A DNA stretch of 64,000 bases, from NCBI GenBank assembly GCA_964612675.1, contig CAZTDD010000006.1, forward strand, positions 1 through 64,000. The letters run 5' to 3'. The stretch comes from CAZTDD01 sp964612675 (GTDB lineage: Bacteria; Hinthialibacterota; Hinthialibacteria; Hinthialibacterales; JAKPRU01). Below, piece by piece: positions 7,139 through 16,060 of this stretch; the first letter of the stretch is position 1; each line of letters begins with the position of its first letter. Both the position numbers and the translations under genes were made by a program. The notes under the pieces were generated by a model. It was given only the letters and a program-made list of their open reading frames with translations. It made no database searches and had not been told where the DNA came from.

Positions 7139-9361
7139 TCACGGCAATCCCTGGCGCTGACGGACAAACCACTCAACAGCCAACATGCCAATCAGACAAC
7201 ACAATACCCAAAACCGGGAAGCCCAAAACCGTCGGTGCTCCCGCTCGATCACCGTTTCCGGCTGTGGAATCCGGTCAATCAAAGAACGCCAGTTATCAGC
7301 GTTCTCGACATATTCGCCACCCGTTCTCTCCGCCATGGCCCGCAGGAACGCGGTGTTTTGCGCGGCACGGAGTTTCTCCTCTCGCGAGGGCTTCGCAGTA
7401 AACTCTGCTTCCAGCCCGATTCGAGTCTCGCGAAGGCGATATTCACCGGAGACAGACGGCACAAGTTCCGCGGCGGAACGAAGAGGATTGGACGGATCCT
7501 CCGAGAGGGCGAGAGTCATCTCGCGATCCGGGCCGCTGACCGTAACCCGATACGGTCCCTCCTCGACGTCGGAGTCCCGAGTCAACTCCAGAATCACCTC
7601 GACCGGCTCTCCGACCTGCGGTGACGGGTCGCTGACAAGAAGTCGCCCCATGCTGGGCACAGAGGACGGGGCAAGCAAATGAACCAACACACGCCAAAAT
7701 CGCCCGAACTCATCCCGATCTTCCTGACGGGCATACATCTTCCATCGCCAGAAAGTATCGGAATACGCATGCACAACGCGCCCGAGTCCGTGCCGGATTT
7801 CCACCATCAACGGCAACCGAAGATCTTCGTTGAGAACCTTTGCGGCCAAAACCGGCTGAACGCGCGGCGGCGGCGGCCCCAGCGAGAATACACGTTCCAG
7901 CGGCGGCAGATCCTCGCCGATAGTGGCGAGTACAGGTGCCGCGAGAAGCGACGCGGCGTCTGTGGATGGAGCAACGGGTATCGCATCGCGTCCCACAACG
8001 GTGACCTGGATCCCGGCAGGCTCAAACGGCCAATAAACATCCGCAAATTTGCCGAACCCGCCCGGTAGAACGAGAATCGATCCCCCATTTTCTGCGTATG
8101 CGGCGATACGGTCGCGGAGAGCGGCTTGTTCCGCGTCCAAACGTAAACCGTGAAGAACGATCAGCGACCAGCGGTCCAGATCTTCGAGAGAAGCGGCGGC
8201 CGACGAAGATTCCGCCTCTTGAGTCGTCGAACCGTCGGGGGATTCCTGTCTCACCCAATCGCGGTCACCCAGTCGGAGAGGGCCTTCAGGTCGATAGAGT
8301 ATCGGCTCTACCTCGGCAAACGGATCCTGCTCCAGCGCACGTTTGATCAGTTTAAAATCCCAGTCCGGGCCGCGTGTCAGCATGAGGATGCGGTCACGAT
8401 CGTCCAGAATCTGGATTCCGGTGGTCACCTGATTGTTGTCGGGATCGATATCCTCGGCGGATGTGGTCAACTGGGCCGCCATATCGAAGAGGCCCGCTTC
8501 CGTGGCGGGGAAGAGAACGGACTCCCGCCATCGAACATCGCCGCTGTCGAATATTTTCTGGATCTCCGTCGCCCATTGAATCTGACCGTCCGCTGTCCGG
8601 AGTTCCAGACGCAGCGTGGCTTCCGCCGAAGATTCGACCTCCTCCGCGTCGCCATGGACAATCACGGAGCCCATCCGACCGCTCCGGATACTGGGAGGCG
8701 CTGAAATGGAGGTCAGGCGAAAGTCGGTCGGTGGATTGGGATCGCCGATCCCGACCGTGAAAAACCGGAACGGAGGTGTCGCTTCGCCGACCCATCCGAC
8801 CTCCAGGGGATCGCCGCCCCGATTCCACTGTCCGTCCGTGAAGAACAAGAAACCGGGACATCGGTCCTCCGTATATTGGGCGGCAAGGTCCGTCAACGGC
8901 CCGGCCAGGTCAGTCGTCGGAAGGGTGGGCTCTCCGGGCAGCCGCTCGGATGCGCTGTCGCCCGCCGTCGTATCTCCTTGAAATTCAGAGAGATAGTAGA
9001 TCCTGTCCTCGAAACCGCTTCGACGCAGCCCCCCAGCTAGATTCTCGTCTCGAGCGATTTCCTGGATCGTATCCCACTTTGTCCTTGACGAAACCGCGGA
9101 TGCGGTATCGCGGATCGAAGCGGAAAGAGCCATGCTCTCGGAATCGTCGATAACGACCGGAAGTATAGGTTCTAAAGTGACTTGCTCGCGATGCACAATC
9201 TTCGGATCCGCCAGGAACAGCCATACCAGAAACACGAACCAAACCGCCCGAAGCACCGTCAAACCCGTGCGAATCGCCGGGGAAATCGCGGCGGGAAGGA
9301 AACGAGTCGAGTATAGTCCGGCCGTCAGTAAAATGAGAACAAGTGAAAAGATGACAACCAC
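7139..9361 (-). CDS. Large membrane protein with VWA domain
   Basis: 740 residues with GTG start. Two membrane helices at the N-terminus (about 1-20 and 30-52) and one near the C-terminus (WVLCCLIGMLAVEWFV) frame a periplasmic or cytoplasmic region. Residues about 65-215 form a von Willebrand A-like domain with a MIDAS motif DDSES in VIDDSESMA and FFTDGQWNRGGD. The central part (about 340-520) resembles the glutamine-amidotransferase-like region of BatA-type proteins, with NGGSILVLPGGFG. The C-terminal part is beta-rich. Similar large VWA membrane proteins usually sit beside MoxR ATPases; none is present here. Function is unknown. Confidence 0.65.
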   Translation of the reverse strand: MVVIFSLVLILLTAGLYSTRFLPAAISPAIRTGLTVLRAVWFVFLVWLFLADPKIVHREQVTLEPILPVVIDDSESMALSASIRDTASAVSSRTKWDTIQEIARDENLAGGLRRSGFEDRIYYLSEFQGDTTAGDSASERLPGEPTLPTTDLAGPLTDLAAQYTEDRCPGFLFFTDGQWNRGGDPLEVGWVGEATPPFRFFTVGIGDPNPPTDFRLTSISAPPSIRSGRMGSVIVHGDAEEVESSAEATLRLELRTADGQIQWATEIQKIFDSGDVRWRESVLFPATEAGLFDMAAQLTTSAEDIDPDNNQVTTGIQILDDRDRILMLTRGPDWDFKLIKRALEQDPFAEVEPILYRPEGPLRLGDRDWVRQESPDGSTTQEAESSSAAASLEDLDRWSLIVLHGLRLDAEQAALRDRIAAYAENGGSILVLPGGFGKFADVYWPFEPAGIQVTVVGRDAIPVAPSTDAASLLAAPVLATIGEDLPPLERVFSLGPPPPRVQPVLAAKVLNEDLRLPLMVEIRHGLGRVVHAYSDTFWRWKMYARQEDRDEFGRFWRVLVHLLAPSSVPSMGRLLVSDPSPQVGEPVEVILELTRDSDVEEGPYRVTVSGPDREMTLALSEDPSNPLRSAAELVPSVSGEYRLRETRIGLEAEFTAKPSREEKLRAAQNTAFLRAMAERTGGEYVENADNWRSLIDRIPQPETVIEREHRRFWASRFWVLCCLIGMLAVEWFVRQRQGLP

Positions 9362-9526
9362 AATTGAGCAAATCCCATCAAAGTGAATAGATTTTCGCTA
9401 GAATTCGTTATAGTAGACGTGTGGACAAGTGACTGGAAAGAGAAGCACGAGAGATTCCGACGGAACGTTGTCCGAAATAACAGGGACAATAAGATCGAGT
9501 GACAACACGTTATACTAAGTGACGGT

Positions 9527-10150
9527 ATGAAGAACCGGACAGAGAAACACGAGCACGGCCGACTGTTTTGTCGATTCCGGGAAAACGGGGACATGAAGGC
9601 CTTCGAGCGCTTGCTGAGCGAATATGAGGGGCCGCTGTACTCGTATATGATGCGGTTTTTACGCAATCCGGTCGACGCGCAGGATGCCTTACAGGATGTA
9701 TGGCTCAAGGTCGTTCGCCGTGCCGATACATACGATGAGCAGGGTCAGTTTTCGTCCTGGTTGTATCGAATCGCTCGAAATCACAGCTTGGACCTGCTCA
9801 GACGGCGGAAGCCCGGAGTGAGCCTGGATGACGGGCTGGAAGAATGTGAGATTCCCGGCCGAATCGATCCAGGGGAAGAGACCGAAAAGAACCCTTTCGA
9901 GACTCTAGAGGAGAAAGAACTGGTCGAGTATTTGGATGAGGCGGCCGCGACGTTGTCGCCTCCGCTCCGCGAGGTGTTCGTGATGCGGACAACGGCGGGA
10001 CTCTCGTTTCGGGAGATCAGCGAGGCCCTCGAATGTCCGCTCGGGACTGTACTGGGCCGAATGCACCAGGCCGTCAATAAAATCAAGAAACACTTCGGCG
10101 ACCTGGGACTGATCCCCATTAACGAAGACAGCAAGGTTGGCACAACGTGA
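9527..10150 (+). CDS. ECF-type RNA polymerase sigma factor
   Basis: 207 residues. Region 2 (about 22-92) has FERLLSEYEGPLYSYMMRFL, DAQDALQDVWLKVVRR and FSSWLYRIARNHSLDLLRRR. Region 4 (about 135-190) has LREVFVMRTTAGLSFREISE followed by the recognition helix GTVLGRMHQAVNKIKK. The length and two-region layout are those of ECF sigma factors, which direct transcription of small stress regulons. The gene is followed after 33 bases by a zinc-finger anti-sigma gene. The -10-like TATACT at 9511 is too near the start codon to be its own promoter. Confidence 0.93.
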   Translation: MKNRTEKHEHGRLFCRFRENGDMKAFERLLSEYEGPLYSYMMRFLRNPVDAQDALQDVWLKVVRRADTYDEQGQFSSWLYRIARNHSLDLLRRRKPGVSLDDGLEECEIPGRIDPGEETEKNPFETLEEKELVEYLDEAAATLSPPLREVFVMRTTAGLSFREISEALECPLGTVLGRMHQAVNKIKKHFGDLGLIPINEDSKVGTT

Positions 10151-10183
10151 AGGGTTTCCGGGCAACAAAAAGGAGTTGAGACG

Positions 10184-10657
10184 ATGTCTACAACAAAAAC
10201 CTGCTTTTGGCGAGATCGAGTGATGCTGGTAGCATCGGGTGAAGAGCCGGAGACGACGGACGTGCGGGATCATTTGGCGGAGTGCGATGCCTGCCGTCAG
10301 CTGTATGCCGATCTCGGGCGAATCTCAGCCCTGTCCCTTCCCAAGGTCGAGGTGCCCAAAGAGACACACCGGCAAATCCTTGCAGCCGTGCAAGCTGAAG
10401 CGGCCGATCGAAAGCATGTACAGAGGAGCGGTTTGTCTTGGTTGGGGTGGATCTTCGATACGGTTCCCAAACTGGCGTGGGCCACGATTTTCTTGGCCGT
10501 GGTGAGTGTGGGAGTTTGGCAGTATGAACAACCCCAGACCTCGGAAGAGCCGGAAGCGATTTCCGCCGAAGAACTCGATTACGGCTTAGCGGTTGTTGAA
10601 ATGCAGCTGGATGCGCTGGAATCCGAAATCGAGATGTCGCTAATGGATGTCGGCTGA
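10184..10657 (+). CDS. Membrane anti-sigma factor with zinc-finger motif
   Basis: 157 residues, preceded by AAGGAG. The HLAECDAC segment (H-x3-C-x2-C, about residues 29-36), with an upstream Cys in KTCFW, forms the anti-sigma zinc-binding helix pair. One membrane helix follows (LAWATIFLAVVSVGVW, about 97-112), then an acidic tail that is probably periplasmic. Proteins of this design hold the ECF factor at the membrane until a signal releases it. Its gene lies directly after the ECF gene and before a periplasmic protein gene. Confidence 0.85.
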   Translation: MSTTKTCFWRDRVMLVASGEEPETTDVRDHLAECDACRQLYADLGRISALSLPKVEVPKETHRQILAAVQAEAADRKHVQRSGLSWLGWIFDTVPKLAWATIFLAVVSVGVWQYEQPQTSEEPEAISAEELDYGLAVVEMQLDALESEIEMSLMDVG

Positions 10658-10703
10658 GCACGAGCCTCCTTTCAGGGGAGACTCGAACAGATGAGTATGC
10701 AGA

Positions 10704-11489
10704 ATGAGGTTTCAAATGGCACTGGTTTATAGATGGTTGATCATTCCACTCGCAGCTTTCACCTTGCTGGGAGTATTTGCGTCACAGAATACCTTCGCGG
10801 CAGACGAGGCGTCGAGTGCCGATGCAGAGGTCGCCGACGGAACGGAGGAATCCGATATCCAGTTTGACCGCGATCTGATGCGTTTCCTGGGTTTCTGGCG
10901 GAGCCTGTCGGACGAAGAACGGGAGCGCCTGCACGAGAAACTCAAGGATCCCGAGGTCCGGAAGAAAGTCCGATCCGTCCTGGAAAATCCCGAACGGTTG
11001 AACGCTCTCCGCAGCCACCGGCCGGAGCTTTACAAACGCTTCGAGAAACACTGGGAGTTGGAGACAGAGTACTGGGAATTACTTAAAAAGTATCACGACT
11101 CCACCGACGAGGACGTTCGAGAGGAACTGAAAAAAGAGATTCGCGCGTGCCTGACCCGGCTCGTGGATGCGGAATTCGCCCGCCGGAAAGGGGAACTCGA
11201 ACATTTCGAGAAACGAATAGAATGGCTCAAGGAACGACATGAGAAAGCGGTTGAACACCGCGATGAATTCATCCAAAAGCGACTGGAAGAAGACCTCAAA
11301 GAGCTTCCTCCAGCTCCGCGTCCGCCCCACATGAGGTTCGGTCGCGGCCGCCCGGGACCGGACAGAGGTCACGGCAAGGACGGACCGCCGGATTTTGACC
11401 GTGGACGAGAACGAGGCGAGCGAAGAGCTCCGGACGGACGGCGCGGCTGGCGTGGCCGCGATGATCGTGATGACCGCGATCGGAGATAA
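10704..11489 (+). CDS. Exported helical protein with Arg/Gly/Asp-rich tail
   Basis: 261 residues. A signal peptide ends near LLGVFASQNTFAAD. Residues 50-205 are highly charged and helical (SDEERERLHEKLKDPEVRKK and similar), resembling periplasmic Spy/CpxP-like or metal-sensing helical proteins. The last 55 residues are proline, glycine and charged residues (PPHMRFGRGRPGPDRGHGKD and onward). It is the third gene of the sigma/anti-sigma operon and may be the periplasmic sensor or chaperone of that circuit; this is inferred from position. No family is firmly recognised. Confidence 0.6.
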   Translation: MRFQMALVYRWLIIPLAAFTLLGVFASQNTFAADEASSADAEVADGTEESDIQFDRDLMRFLGFWRSLSDEERERLHEKLKDPEVRKKVRSVLENPERLNALRSHRPELYKRFEKHWELETEYWELLKKYHDSTDEDVREELKKEIRACLTRLVDAEFARRKGELEHFEKRIEWLKERHEKAVEHRDEFIQKRLEEDLKELPPAPRPPHMRFGRGRPGPDRGHGKDGPPDFDRGRERGERRAPDGRRGWRGRDDRDDRDRR

Positions 11490-11497
11490 AAGAAATC

Positions 11498-12211
11498 TCA
11501 GCGTAATGTTCCACGTTCCGGCGGCTTACCGAGTGTCCCTCGGGCCTTTGGGGCCGGCTTCCGGTAGAGAGAACGATACCGCCAGTCGTTCTGTAGTTCC
11601 TCAGTAGCAGAGGGGACCTCTTCGCCCCGTACTCCTCCGAAGAACAGTTTATAACGGGGTATCTCCTCATCAGGCAGCGTCTTCGGTTCCCCCGCCAGAA
11701 GAAACCCCACGCTATACGTGTGCGGACCGTACAAAATCACAAGTTGAAGTGCGTCCGGAGACACGCCGGGCACCAGAAGAAATGTGAGATGTGCGGTCTC
11801 GAACGGTTGGGTTTTCCAAGTAAAGGGAATCTCTGCCTGCACCCCCTCTTCATTCGCCACGACAAAGGTCCATCGTTCGTCCTGTGCAATGAAACCGATA
11901 CGGTAGATCCCCGGTTCGAGAGTAAACGCATCGGATTTCAGAGTGACGTTGGTGCGAAGCCGCGCCAGACGGGGCATTATGTAGGTATTATAGTAATCGC
12001 GTAATTGCCGAATATCTTCTTCCTGGCTTGTCGATTGGAGCATGGAAAATATTTCGGCATCCCAAAGAGCGGCCTGATAGGAGACGCTGACATCCGCTCC
12101 CGAGGGGGATTGGAATGAAATGGTCATCGCGGGAACATCTTCTTCCCCCAGATCGGCCCACCCGGTTGTCGCGACCAAAACCAGAAGCAGCGCATTCAAA
12201 ACGCGGATCAT
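11498..12211 (-). CDS. Secreted protein of unknown function
   Basis: 237 residues when started at the ATG at 12211. The signal peptide is MIRVLNALLLVLVATTGWAD. The middle contains TLEPGIYRIGFIAQDERWTFVV, which recalls the beta-sandwich proteins of the DUF2911 type, but the match is weak. The C-terminal 40 residues are basic and proline-rich. It converges on the preceding sigma operon with an 8-base gap and is transcribed divergently from ispH. Confidence 0.6.
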   Translation of the reverse strand: MIRVLNALLLVLVATTGWADLGEEDVPAMTISFQSPSGADVSVSYQAALWDAEIFSMLQSTSQEEDIRQLRDYYNTYIMPRLARLRTNVTLKSDAFTLEPGIYRIGFIAQDERWTFVVANEEGVQAEIPFTWKTQPFETAHLTFLLVPGVSPDALQLVILYGPHTYSVGFLLAGEPKTLPDEEIPRYKLFFGGVRGEEVPSATEELQNDWRYRSLYRKPAPKARGTLGKPPERGTLR

Positions 12212-12394
12212 AGCTGCTCTCTTTCTCTCGTGCGTATTCTGAAAACTGTGTCCAGCTCTCTGGAGAGTATAGCGCTTTAAGAGGAGGGTCAACCACTACA
12301 GAAAGCCGAAACTGAATCTGTCGACCTTGCAGGAGGGAACGGGAGGGGATACGTTTGTGTTGATATCGTTGAGATTACTGCACGAAAGACGTGA

Positions 12395-13234
12395 ATGATG
12401 GAGATCAAAGTAGCGCGGCACACGGGATACTGCTGGGGCGTCGACCTGGCGATGGACATGGTGGATAAGGCGCTGGACGGTGAGAAACCGCCGGTTTGTA
12501 CGTTGGGACCGATTATCCATAATCCACGAACCATCGAGTCGCTGGCGGCTAAGGGGTTGGAAGTCGCCGACTCCATTGCGGATGTCGAATCGGGCACAAT
12601 CATTCTTCGTGCACACGGGGTAGCGCCTGAGGTTGTGGAAGAAGCGAAGGCCAAGGGGCTTGCGATCGTGGATGCGACATGTCCTTTTGTCAAACGGAGC
12701 CAGCAAAAAGCGAAATCGCTGGTTGAGGACGGCTATGATTTGATCGTAATCGGCGAATCGACACACCCGGAGGTAATCAGCATACTGGGCCATGCAGGCG
12801 GAGGAACCGTAGTGGAGAGCGCGGACGAAGTCCCGAAACTAAAGCGCCGCCGACGGGTAGGGGTGGTCGTGCAAAGCACACGGAATCCAGAGTTGGCCAA
12901 GAAGGTTATTGGAGAGATTTGCGAACGCTTCCCCGAGGTCAAAGTGTATATGACCATCTGCAACGTGACCTATCAGCGTCAACAGGAAGCGATGGAGTTA
13001 TCCAAAGAATGTGAGGCGATGGTTGTGGTCGGCGGACGAAACAGTGCAAACACGAAGAAACTCGCATCCGTGTGTGAACGGGAAGGCACGACGACGTTTC
13101 TGGTCGAGTCCGCCGATGAGTTGTGCGCGGAGTGGTTCGAAGGGATAGGTTCGGTCGGTGTGGTCACTGGTGCCTCAACACCTCATGAGGTTGTGGAAGA
13201 GGTTTGCGAGGCACTGCACCGTTTGTCGGAATGA
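12395..13234 (+). CDS. ispH: 4-hydroxy-3-methylbut-2-enyl diphosphate reductase
   Basis: 279 residues, slightly short but full for the family. Last enzyme of the MEP pathway: it reduces HMBPP to IPP and DMAPP with a [4Fe-4S] cluster. The three cluster cysteines are visible at C13 (TGYCWGV), C96 (ATCPFV) and C189 (TICN). Substrate-binding histidines are in IIHN (H42), RAHG (H74) and STHPE (H124). ATG codons at 12395 and 12398 are both possible. Its pathway partner ispG is also in the window (36737-37603) but is truncated. Confidence 0.95.
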   Translation: MMEIKVARHTGYCWGVDLAMDMVDKALDGEKPPVCTLGPIIHNPRTIESLAAKGLEVADSIADVESGTIILRAHGVAPEVVEEAKAKGLAIVDATCPFVKRSQQKAKSLVEDGYDLIVIGESTHPEVISILGHAGGGTVVESADEVPKLKRRRRVGVVVQSTRNPELAKKVIGEICERFPEVKVYMTICNVTYQRQQEAMELSKECEAMVVVGGRNSANTKKLASVCEREGTTTFLVESADELCAEWFEGIGSVGVVTGASTPHEVVEEVCEALHRLSE

Positions 13235-13245
13235 TTGTTGTTTCT

Positions 13246-14154
13246 TTACGAAAGTGATTCTACATTCAACCGCAGCACTTTGATCCCGAGTGCCGTTGGA
13301 TTGCTCTCCAGAAATAGAATCAGATCTTCTTCGATGACTTTCTCAGCTGTCTGGCTGGAATGGACCATGTGCGGACGGCCATCACTACCGTGTACGATCA
13401 GACCGGTATGACCGCACCATTGCTCAGCCCCGTTGCCCTTAATCACATTGATGAAATCCCCGTCTTCCAATTTGTCGATGATCGTGGACACATTTCTGCG
13501 ACCGATGTAACTGAATTCGACGCGCTGGTCCGCGATATCCTGACCGATCCCGTATTCGGAGAAGAACTCCCTGCGCTTGCAGATCATTCGACCGCGTTTC
13601 GCACGCCGTCCGATCAAGTCGAAGGTCACATCCCGCACAAGCCAGGCGTTGTTCACGTTCCAATCCGGGATGGTGAAAAGGTTACGTGTTAGAATGCCGA
13701 TGTCGCCGTCCTTGTAACGGATGCGCTGGAGTGTGCGGAAGAACTCGCTCCAGTTGCTCGACAACGCCATGGCGTAAATATGCTCGCAGAAACTGAGGCA
13801 GTCGCTTTTCTCGAGCGAGTAGAGCGGCTGGGGATCATAGAGTTCGAAATCGCCTTCTCCCAACAGGTACTTTTCATACGGCTGTCCTCGGCATTTCCAG
13901 GCCAGATGAACCACTCGTGCTCGAAGATCGGATTCGTGAATCCACAGATAGCGCAAATAGGAGTCCAAATCGCGTTTTGAGAATTTGTAGAGCGGTGTAC
14001 GAGTCAACCTGGCTGATTCTGCACGGTCGATCCCTGCCTCGGCGCCGTGCCTCAACTCCTCCGGGGAAAGGGACACCTCCGGGACAGAAGAACAGCAGCC
14101 GAGGATCACGAGAACAGCCGCGATTCCAGGAAGAGATATAAAACGAAAAAGCAT
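13246..14154 (-). CDS. Lipoprotein N-acetylmuramoyl-L-alanine amidase-like (DUF1460)
   Basis: 302 residues from the ATG at 14154. Lipoprotein signal with LVILGCCSS. The protein has the layout of the DUF1460/NlpC-P60-related amidase family: SLEKSDCLSFCEHIYAMAL with the likely catalytic Cys, and WCGHTGLIV with the likely His, separated by about 140 residues. Such enzymes act on peptidoglycan peptides in the periplasm. It converges on ispH and is divergent from rmlB. Confidence 0.75.
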   Translation of the reverse strand: MLFRFISLPGIAAVLVILGCCSSVPEVSLSPEELRHGAEAGIDRAESARLTRTPLYKFSKRDLDSYLRYLWIHESDLRARVVHLAWKCRGQPYEKYLLGEGDFELYDPQPLYSLEKSDCLSFCEHIYAMALSSNWSEFFRTLQRIRYKDGDIGILTRNLFTIPDWNVNNAWLVRDVTFDLIGRRAKRGRMICKRREFFSEYGIGQDIADQRVEFSYIGRRNVSTIIDKLEDGDFINVIKGNGAEQWCGHTGLIVHGSDGRPHMVHSSQTAEKVIEEDLILFLESNPTALGIKVLRLNVESLS

Positions 14155-14270
14155 GCAAGTCGGTCCAGAAAGGCGGCGGAACCAGCACCGCCCCGATTCA
14201 AGGAATATCGTCTCCGCAATTGATCTATGGTAGCCTGTGACAAACACGCTGTTAAGAAACGGTGAGGAAT

Positions 14271-15314
14271 ATGAAACTACTCGTTACCGGCGGTGCGGGA
14301 TTTATCGGCTCGAACTTCGTATGCTATATGCTGCGCACTCATCGAGACATGCGGATTGTCAACCTCGATAAGCTGACCTACGCCGGCAACCTCGATAATT
14401 TGAGGGAAGTCGAGGGCGATCCTCGGCACGCTTTCGTGCGCGGAGATATTTCGGACAAGGACCTTCTTAAGGATCTGATCGAAAGAGAACGGTTTGATGC
14501 CGTCCTGAATTTTGCCGCGGAAACTCACGTCGACCGCTCCATCGGATCTCCGTCCGATTTTCTCAAGACCGATATTTTTGGCACATTTACGCTGCTGGAA
14601 GCAGTCCGCGAAGGGCGCGTGCCCCGTTTCGTCCAAATCAGCACCGACGAAGTGTACGGGACACTTCCGACCGGTTCAGCGAAAGAAACGGAGCGCCTTG
14701 ACCCGTCGAATCCCTATTCGGCGAGTAAATCCGGCGGCGACCTATTGGCGTTGTCGTATTTCAAGACGTACAAGACGCCGGTGCTGGTGACACGGGCCTC
14801 GAACAATTACGGCCCCAATCAATACCCGGAGAAGTTCATCCCGCTGTCCATTACCAATGTTCTCGAACATGAGCCGATCCCGCTATACGGTGACGGTATG
14901 CAGGTCCGGGACTGGCTTTATGTCGAGGATCATTGCCGCGCCATCGACGTGGTCCTGCGCGCCGGGGCGGAGGGCGAGATTTACAACATCGGCGGTGGAG
15001 AAGAACATCCGAATTTGAAGATTGCCGAACTGATTCTCGAAATATTGAATGAATCGCGCCTATTGATCCGACGAGTAACCGATCGTCCGGGCCACGACCG
15101 TCGGTACAGCCTCGACTCGTCCAAAATGGAAGCCCTTGGCTGGGAGCCATCGGTGGACCTGGAAGAAGGAATGCGGCGAACGGTCGAATGGTATAAGAAG
15201 AATCGCTGGTGGTGGGAGAAAATCAAGTCCGGCGAATTCGCCCGCTACTATCGAGAACATTACGCCCAGCGTTTGGCGGAATCGACATCTCTCGACGAGG
15301 AGAAACAACCATGA
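14271..15314 (+). CDS. rmlB: dTDP-glucose 4,6-dehydratase
   Basis: 347 residues from the ATG at 14271, which follows GGTGAGGA; a GTG at 14262 is in frame but overlaps that site. Extended SDR enzyme: Rossmann motif TGGAGFIGS at the N-terminus, NFAAETHVDRSI, STDEVYG and the catalytic NPYSASK (Tyr and Lys). It converts dTDP-glucose to dTDP-4-keto-6-deoxyglucose for deoxysugar and O-antigen synthesis. It overlaps rmlA by four bases. No rmlC or rmlD follows, so the final sugar is undetermined. Confidence 0.95.
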   Translation: MKLLVTGGAGFIGSNFVCYMLRTHRDMRIVNLDKLTYAGNLDNLREVEGDPRHAFVRGDISDKDLLKDLIERERFDAVLNFAAETHVDRSIGSPSDFLKTDIFGTFTLLEAVREGRVPRFVQISTDEVYGTLPTGSAKETERLDPSNPYSASKSGGDLLALSYFKTYKTPVLVTRASNNYGPNQYPEKFIPLSITNVLEHEPIPLYGDGMQVRDWLYVEDHCRAIDVVLRAGAEGEIYNIGGGEEHPNLKIAELILEILNESRLLIRRVTDRPGHDRRYSLDSSKMEALGWEPSVDLEEGMRRTVEWYKKNRWWWEKIKSGEFARYYREHYAQRLAESTSLDEEKQP

Positions 15315-16060
15315 AGGGAGTCATCACGGCAGGGGGACTCGGTACACGGCTGTATCCGATGACAAAGGTGACCAACAAGCATCTACTCCCGGTGTACGAC
15401 CGGCCAATGATTTACTACCCGATCCAGGCGCTGGTCGATGCCGGAATCGACGATGTCATGATTATCACGGGCGGGAATAACGCGGGCGATTTTATCCGCC
15501 TGCTTGGGAACGGCAAGAAATTCGGCTTGAGGCGGCTTTCGTATGTTTACCAGGAAGGTGAGGGCGGAATCGCCGACGCGATCTCCTTGACCCGTGATTT
15601 TGTCGGAGATGACCGCGTGGTTGTAATGCTCGGCGACAATATTATCGAGAAGAGTTTTGCAGAAGCCGTCGATAATTTCAAAAAACAGGAACGTGGAGCG
15701 AGAATCCTTTTGAAAGAGGTGGACCATCCGGAACAGTACGGCGTACCGACGATAGACGGACAACGCATTGTAAAAATCACAGAGAAACCCTCGAAGCCGG
15801 ATTCACAGTATGCCGTTATTGGTGTGTATCTTTACGACAACCGGGTCTTCGAGATTATCGACCGGCTGGAGCCCTCGGCCCGCGGAGAGTTCGAGATCAC
15901 CGACGTGAACAACGCCTATATCCAGGAAGGGACGTTAACCTACAACATCCTCGACGGCTGGTGGGCGGACTGTGGAGAAAACCGTACCTCGCTGTTCGAG
16001 GCAAGCTGCCTCGTCGCAGGCACCGAATCGCTCCAAAAAAGACTTCCGGATTCCGAATAA
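15311..16060 (+). CDS. rmlA: Glucose-1-phosphate thymidylyltransferase
   Basis: 249 residues; ATG at 15311 overlaps the rmlB stop (ATGA) and is preceded by GAGGAG. N-terminal nucleotidyltransferase motif GGLGTRLYPMTKVTNKHLLP, then VMLGDNII (metal-binding Asp) and EKPSKPDSQYAVIGVYLY. It makes dTDP-glucose for rmlB. The protein lacks about 40 C-terminal residues of the longer enterobacterial form, as is common for the short subgroup. It is coupled by a one-base overlap (TAATG) to the peptidase gene. Confidence 0.93.
   Translation: MKGVITAGGLGTRLYPMTKVTNKHLLPVYDRPMIYYPIQALVDAGIDDVMIITGGNNAGDFIRLLGNGKKFGLRRLSYVYQEGEGGIADAISLTRDFVGDDRVVVMLGDNIIEKSFAEAVDNFKKQERGARILLKEVDHPEQYGVPTIDGQRIVKITEKPSKPDSQYAVIGVYLYDNRVFEIIDRLEPSARGEFEITDVNNAYIQEGTLTYNILDGWWADCGENRTSLFEASCLVAGTESLQKRLPDSE

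Noticed and set aside
9511..9516. TATACT as the -10 box of the sigma factor gene
   Set aside because: It lies only ten bases before the start codon and no matching -35 box is at 16-18 bases upstream.
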